Positions 4,766-6,197 of a DNA stretch of 6,197 nucleotides are shown piece by piece. Every line of letters begins with the position of its first letter. Position 1 is the first letter of the stretch. Source of the stretch: an uncultured Coriobacteriaceae bacterium (GTDB lineage: Bacteria; Actinomycetota; Coriobacteriia; Coriobacteriales; Atopobiaceae); contig UQWE01000077.1 in assembly GCA_900544655.1 (NCBI GenBank), forward strand, positions 1-6,197. The letters run 5' to 3'. The notes beneath the pieces are model-generated. The model did not search any database. It saw nothing but the letters and a program-made list of their open reading frames with translations, and was not told the DNA's origin. The position numbers were made by a program, and so were the translations under genes.

Positions 4766-5767
4766 ATGAGTATTCTTTGCTTCGGCGAACCCCTTATCAG
4801 GCTTTCCACTGTCGCTCACGAGCGTCTTGACGACGCCAGGAGCCTAGACATCTCCTACAGCGGCGCCGAGGTCGTGGTCGCGACCACGCTGGCACAGCTC
4901 GGAGAGGACGTCTCGTTCGCGAGCGTGGTCCCCGAGAACCGCCTCGGCACGAACGCGATCATGAACCTCGCACGCTACGGCATCAACACCTCGAAGATCT
5001 TGCGCTCGAACCACCGCATGGGCCTCTACTACACCGAGCGCGGACGCTCCATCAGGCCGACCGTCGTCACCTACGACCGCTCCGACACCTCGATGGCCAA
5101 CGCTCGTCGTGAGACCTTCGACTGGGACAGCCTCTTGAACGGCGTCAAGGCGTTCTTCTTCTCGGGCGTCGTGCCCGCGATCTCGGACGAGATGTTCCAC
5201 GCGTGCGTCGACGCGCTACGCGCCTGCAAGGGCCGCGGCATCAAGACCTTCATAGACCTCAACTACCGCGAGACCATGTGGACGCGCGAGGAAGCGCTCT
5301 CAAAAATGGGCAAGATCATGCCATACGTCGACGAGCTCATAGCGTCCGAGGACGACATCATCTCCATCGAGCACGCGAGCGTCGAGGAGCCCGATCTCTT
5401 TAACTTCTGCCTCAACTGGGCGCGCGGCATGCTCAACGACCACTCCCTGCAATCCCTGTGCTTCGTCGTGCGCCAGATCGACCGCTACGACGTCGCGCGC
5501 ATCCGTGGCGCCAAGGTCACGCGCGGCGAGACGTACCTCTCGCTCCCCCAGCACGTGGCGCTCGCCGACATCTCCAGCTGCGGCAACGTCTTTTCCGCGA
5601 GCGTCATCCACTGCGAGATGAGCCGTTGTGAGCCACAGTTCCTCGTCGACTTCGCCACGATGGCCTCGGCGTTCAAGGCGACGGTCTCGGGCGACCTTTC
5701 GAACGCGACCGAGGCCGAGATCGTTCAGCTTCTTGCCACCGGCGTGAAGCCGAGCATCCGACAGTAA
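4766..5767 (+). CDS. PfkB/ribokinase-fold protein related to KDG kinase, probable pseudokinase
   Basis: This 333-residue cytoplasmic protein is collinear with 2-keto-3-deoxygluconate kinase-type sugar kinases: ILCFGEPLIRLS (3-14), ISYSGAEVVVATTLAQLGEDV (29-49), RMGLYYTERGRSIRPTVVTYDR (84-105), FDWD (118-121), FFSGVVPAISD (131-141), TFIDLNYRETMW (161-172), VVRQ (234-237) and a C-terminal ASAFKATVSGDLSNATEAEI (300-319). Overall length is normal. Key residues are missing. The signature DxxGAGD, which supplies the catalytic Asp base and anion hole, reads DISSCGN (268-274), so GAGD has become SCGN with Asn274 in place of Asp. In the N-terminal signature the Asn of GGAxxNVA is Val. The frame is intact, with GGGAG before the ATG, so it is a conserved but probably non-catalytic protein, perhaps a sugar-acid sensor or subunit. 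It is tightly coupled to the AEC permease (2-base gap) and to a DUF956 gene (13-base gap). Confidence 0.88.
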   Translation: MSILCFGEPLIRLSTVAHERLDDARSLDISYSGAEVVVATTLAQLGEDVSFASVVPENRLGTNAIMNLARYGINTSKILRSNHRMGLYYTERGRSIRPTVVTYDRSDTSMANARRETFDWDSLLNGVKAFFFSGVVPAISDEMFHACVDALRACKGRGIKTFIDLNYRETMWTREEALSKMGKIMPYVDELIASEDDIISIEHASVEEPDLFNFCLNWARGMLNDHSLQSLCFVVRQIDRYDVARIRGAKVTRGETYLSLPQHVALADISSCGNVFSASVIHCEMSRCEPQFLVDFATMASAFKATVSGDLSNATEAEIVQLLATGVKPSIRQ

Positions 5768-5780
5768 GGGGGCGCAGCGC

Positions 5781-6164
5781 ATGGCGTTCAACGAGGTTGT
5801 AGAAGAGAAGGTCGGCTGCAACTGCCTGACCAGCGGAATTATGCCCAAGCCCGGGGCGCTTCTTTGCGGTGACTCGGGCATCGAGTTCGAGACCTGCGAC
5901 GGCGTGCGCCAGCTGCGCGTTGCCTGGGACGAAATCACGAGCGTCGAGGCCGACATCTTCCGCGGCGATATCCGCGAGCTCGCGCTCCACACCGACTCCG
6001 GCCAGGTTCTCACCTTGATTCCCGAGGACGGCGCGGCGCTCGTCAAGGCCATGGGCGTCCACCTGGATCGCGATATCTTTACCTCGCCGAACGAGGAGGC
6101 CGCGTCCGGGCCAAGCCCACTGCAGAAGCTTCGCGACCGCCTGCGCCGCGCGGCCGGCAAGTAG
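5781..6164 (+). CDS. DUF956 (ManO-like) protein
   Basis: This 127-residue soluble protein matches the DUF956 layout as I recall it: a short N-terminal helix/strand, PGALLCGDSGIEF (24-36; family YGKIMVGDKAFEFY), RVAWDEITSVEADIF (46-60; family IQIPWxEVDYVxAxVxF), IRELALHTDSGQVLTLIPED (64-83; family IPRFAIQTKKxGxFxFxSKD) and ALVKAMGVHLDRDIF (86-100; family LRAxREYVxxxxMV). A basic tail (KLRDRLRRAAGK) ends it. DUF956 proteins, such as lactobacillar ManO, are small proteins of unknown biochemical function usually encoded at the end of mannose-class PTS operons. Here it follows the PfkB-like gene by 13 bases, with GGGGGCG as ribosome site. No mannose PTS is visible, and only 33 bases remain after the stop, so one could lie beyond the edge. 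The strand pattern looks PH-like. The assignment rests on motif order from memory. Confidence 0.7.
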   Translation: MAFNEVVEEKVGCNCLTSGIMPKPGALLCGDSGIEFETCDGVRQLRVAWDEITSVEADIFRGDIRELALHTDSGQVLTLIPEDGAALVKAMGVHLDRDIFTSPNEEAASGPSPLQKLRDRLRRAAGK

Positions 6165-6197
6165 CTGCGACGGGCGGGCGTGCTCGCCGTGCGCCAC

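Noticed and set aside
1..6197. CRISPR array, tRNA, rRNA, insertion sequence, phage or defence genes
   Set aside because: No regular repeat-spacer pattern, no cloverleaf or rRNA-like stretch, and no transposase or integrase motifs were found on either strand by eye.

Overview
The window is GC-rich with strong G/C third-position codon use and strong AGGAGG-type ribosome binding sites. It carries a fructose-type PTS with separate IIB and IIC proteins, a class II ketose-phosphate aldolase and a sugar-kinase relative. This combination suggests an anaerobic, sugar-fermenting actinobacterium of the Coriobacteriia (Collinsella/Olsenella/Atopobium type). That placement is inferred from gene style and has not been tested by a search.

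Left half, minus strand, reading right to left: PTS fructose-family EIIB (2834-2508), EIIC (2505-1369), a near-perfect terminator-like hairpin (1346-1311), a class II aldolase (1211-321), and five bases later the start of a glycerate kinase (315 to the window edge). Together they look like a catabolic operon: the PTS phosphorylates and imports a ketose, the aldolase splits the sugar phosphate, and glycerate kinase feeds a C3 acid into lower glycolysis. No EIIA, no 1-phosphofructokinase and no regulator lie in the window. The glycerate kinase reading frame is broken near its start by a 31-base excess relative to the family, so it is either a pseudogene or carries a one-base homopolymer error.

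Middle: a 357-base divergent intergenic region (2835-3191), more AT-rich than its surroundings. It holds promoter-like hexamers on both strands and two sets of inverted repeats that look like regulator-binding sites.

Right half, plus strand: a two-helix membrane protein with a PH-like domain of the STM3941 type (3192-3755), a hairpin (3777-3800), then a tight cluster of an AEC-family permease (3840-4763), a PfkB/KDG-kinase-fold protein (4766-5767) and a DUF956 (ManO-like) protein (5781-6164). The PfkB-fold protein has lost the catalytic GAGD motif (it reads SCGN) and the usual substrate-binding Asn, so it is probably a pseudokinase. DUF956 proteins are usually found with mannose-type PTS operons, which hints at a carbohydrate-sensing role for this cluster. 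Both halves fit an accessory carbohydrate-use region. The most unusual element is the permease, degenerate sugar kinase and DUF956 set.
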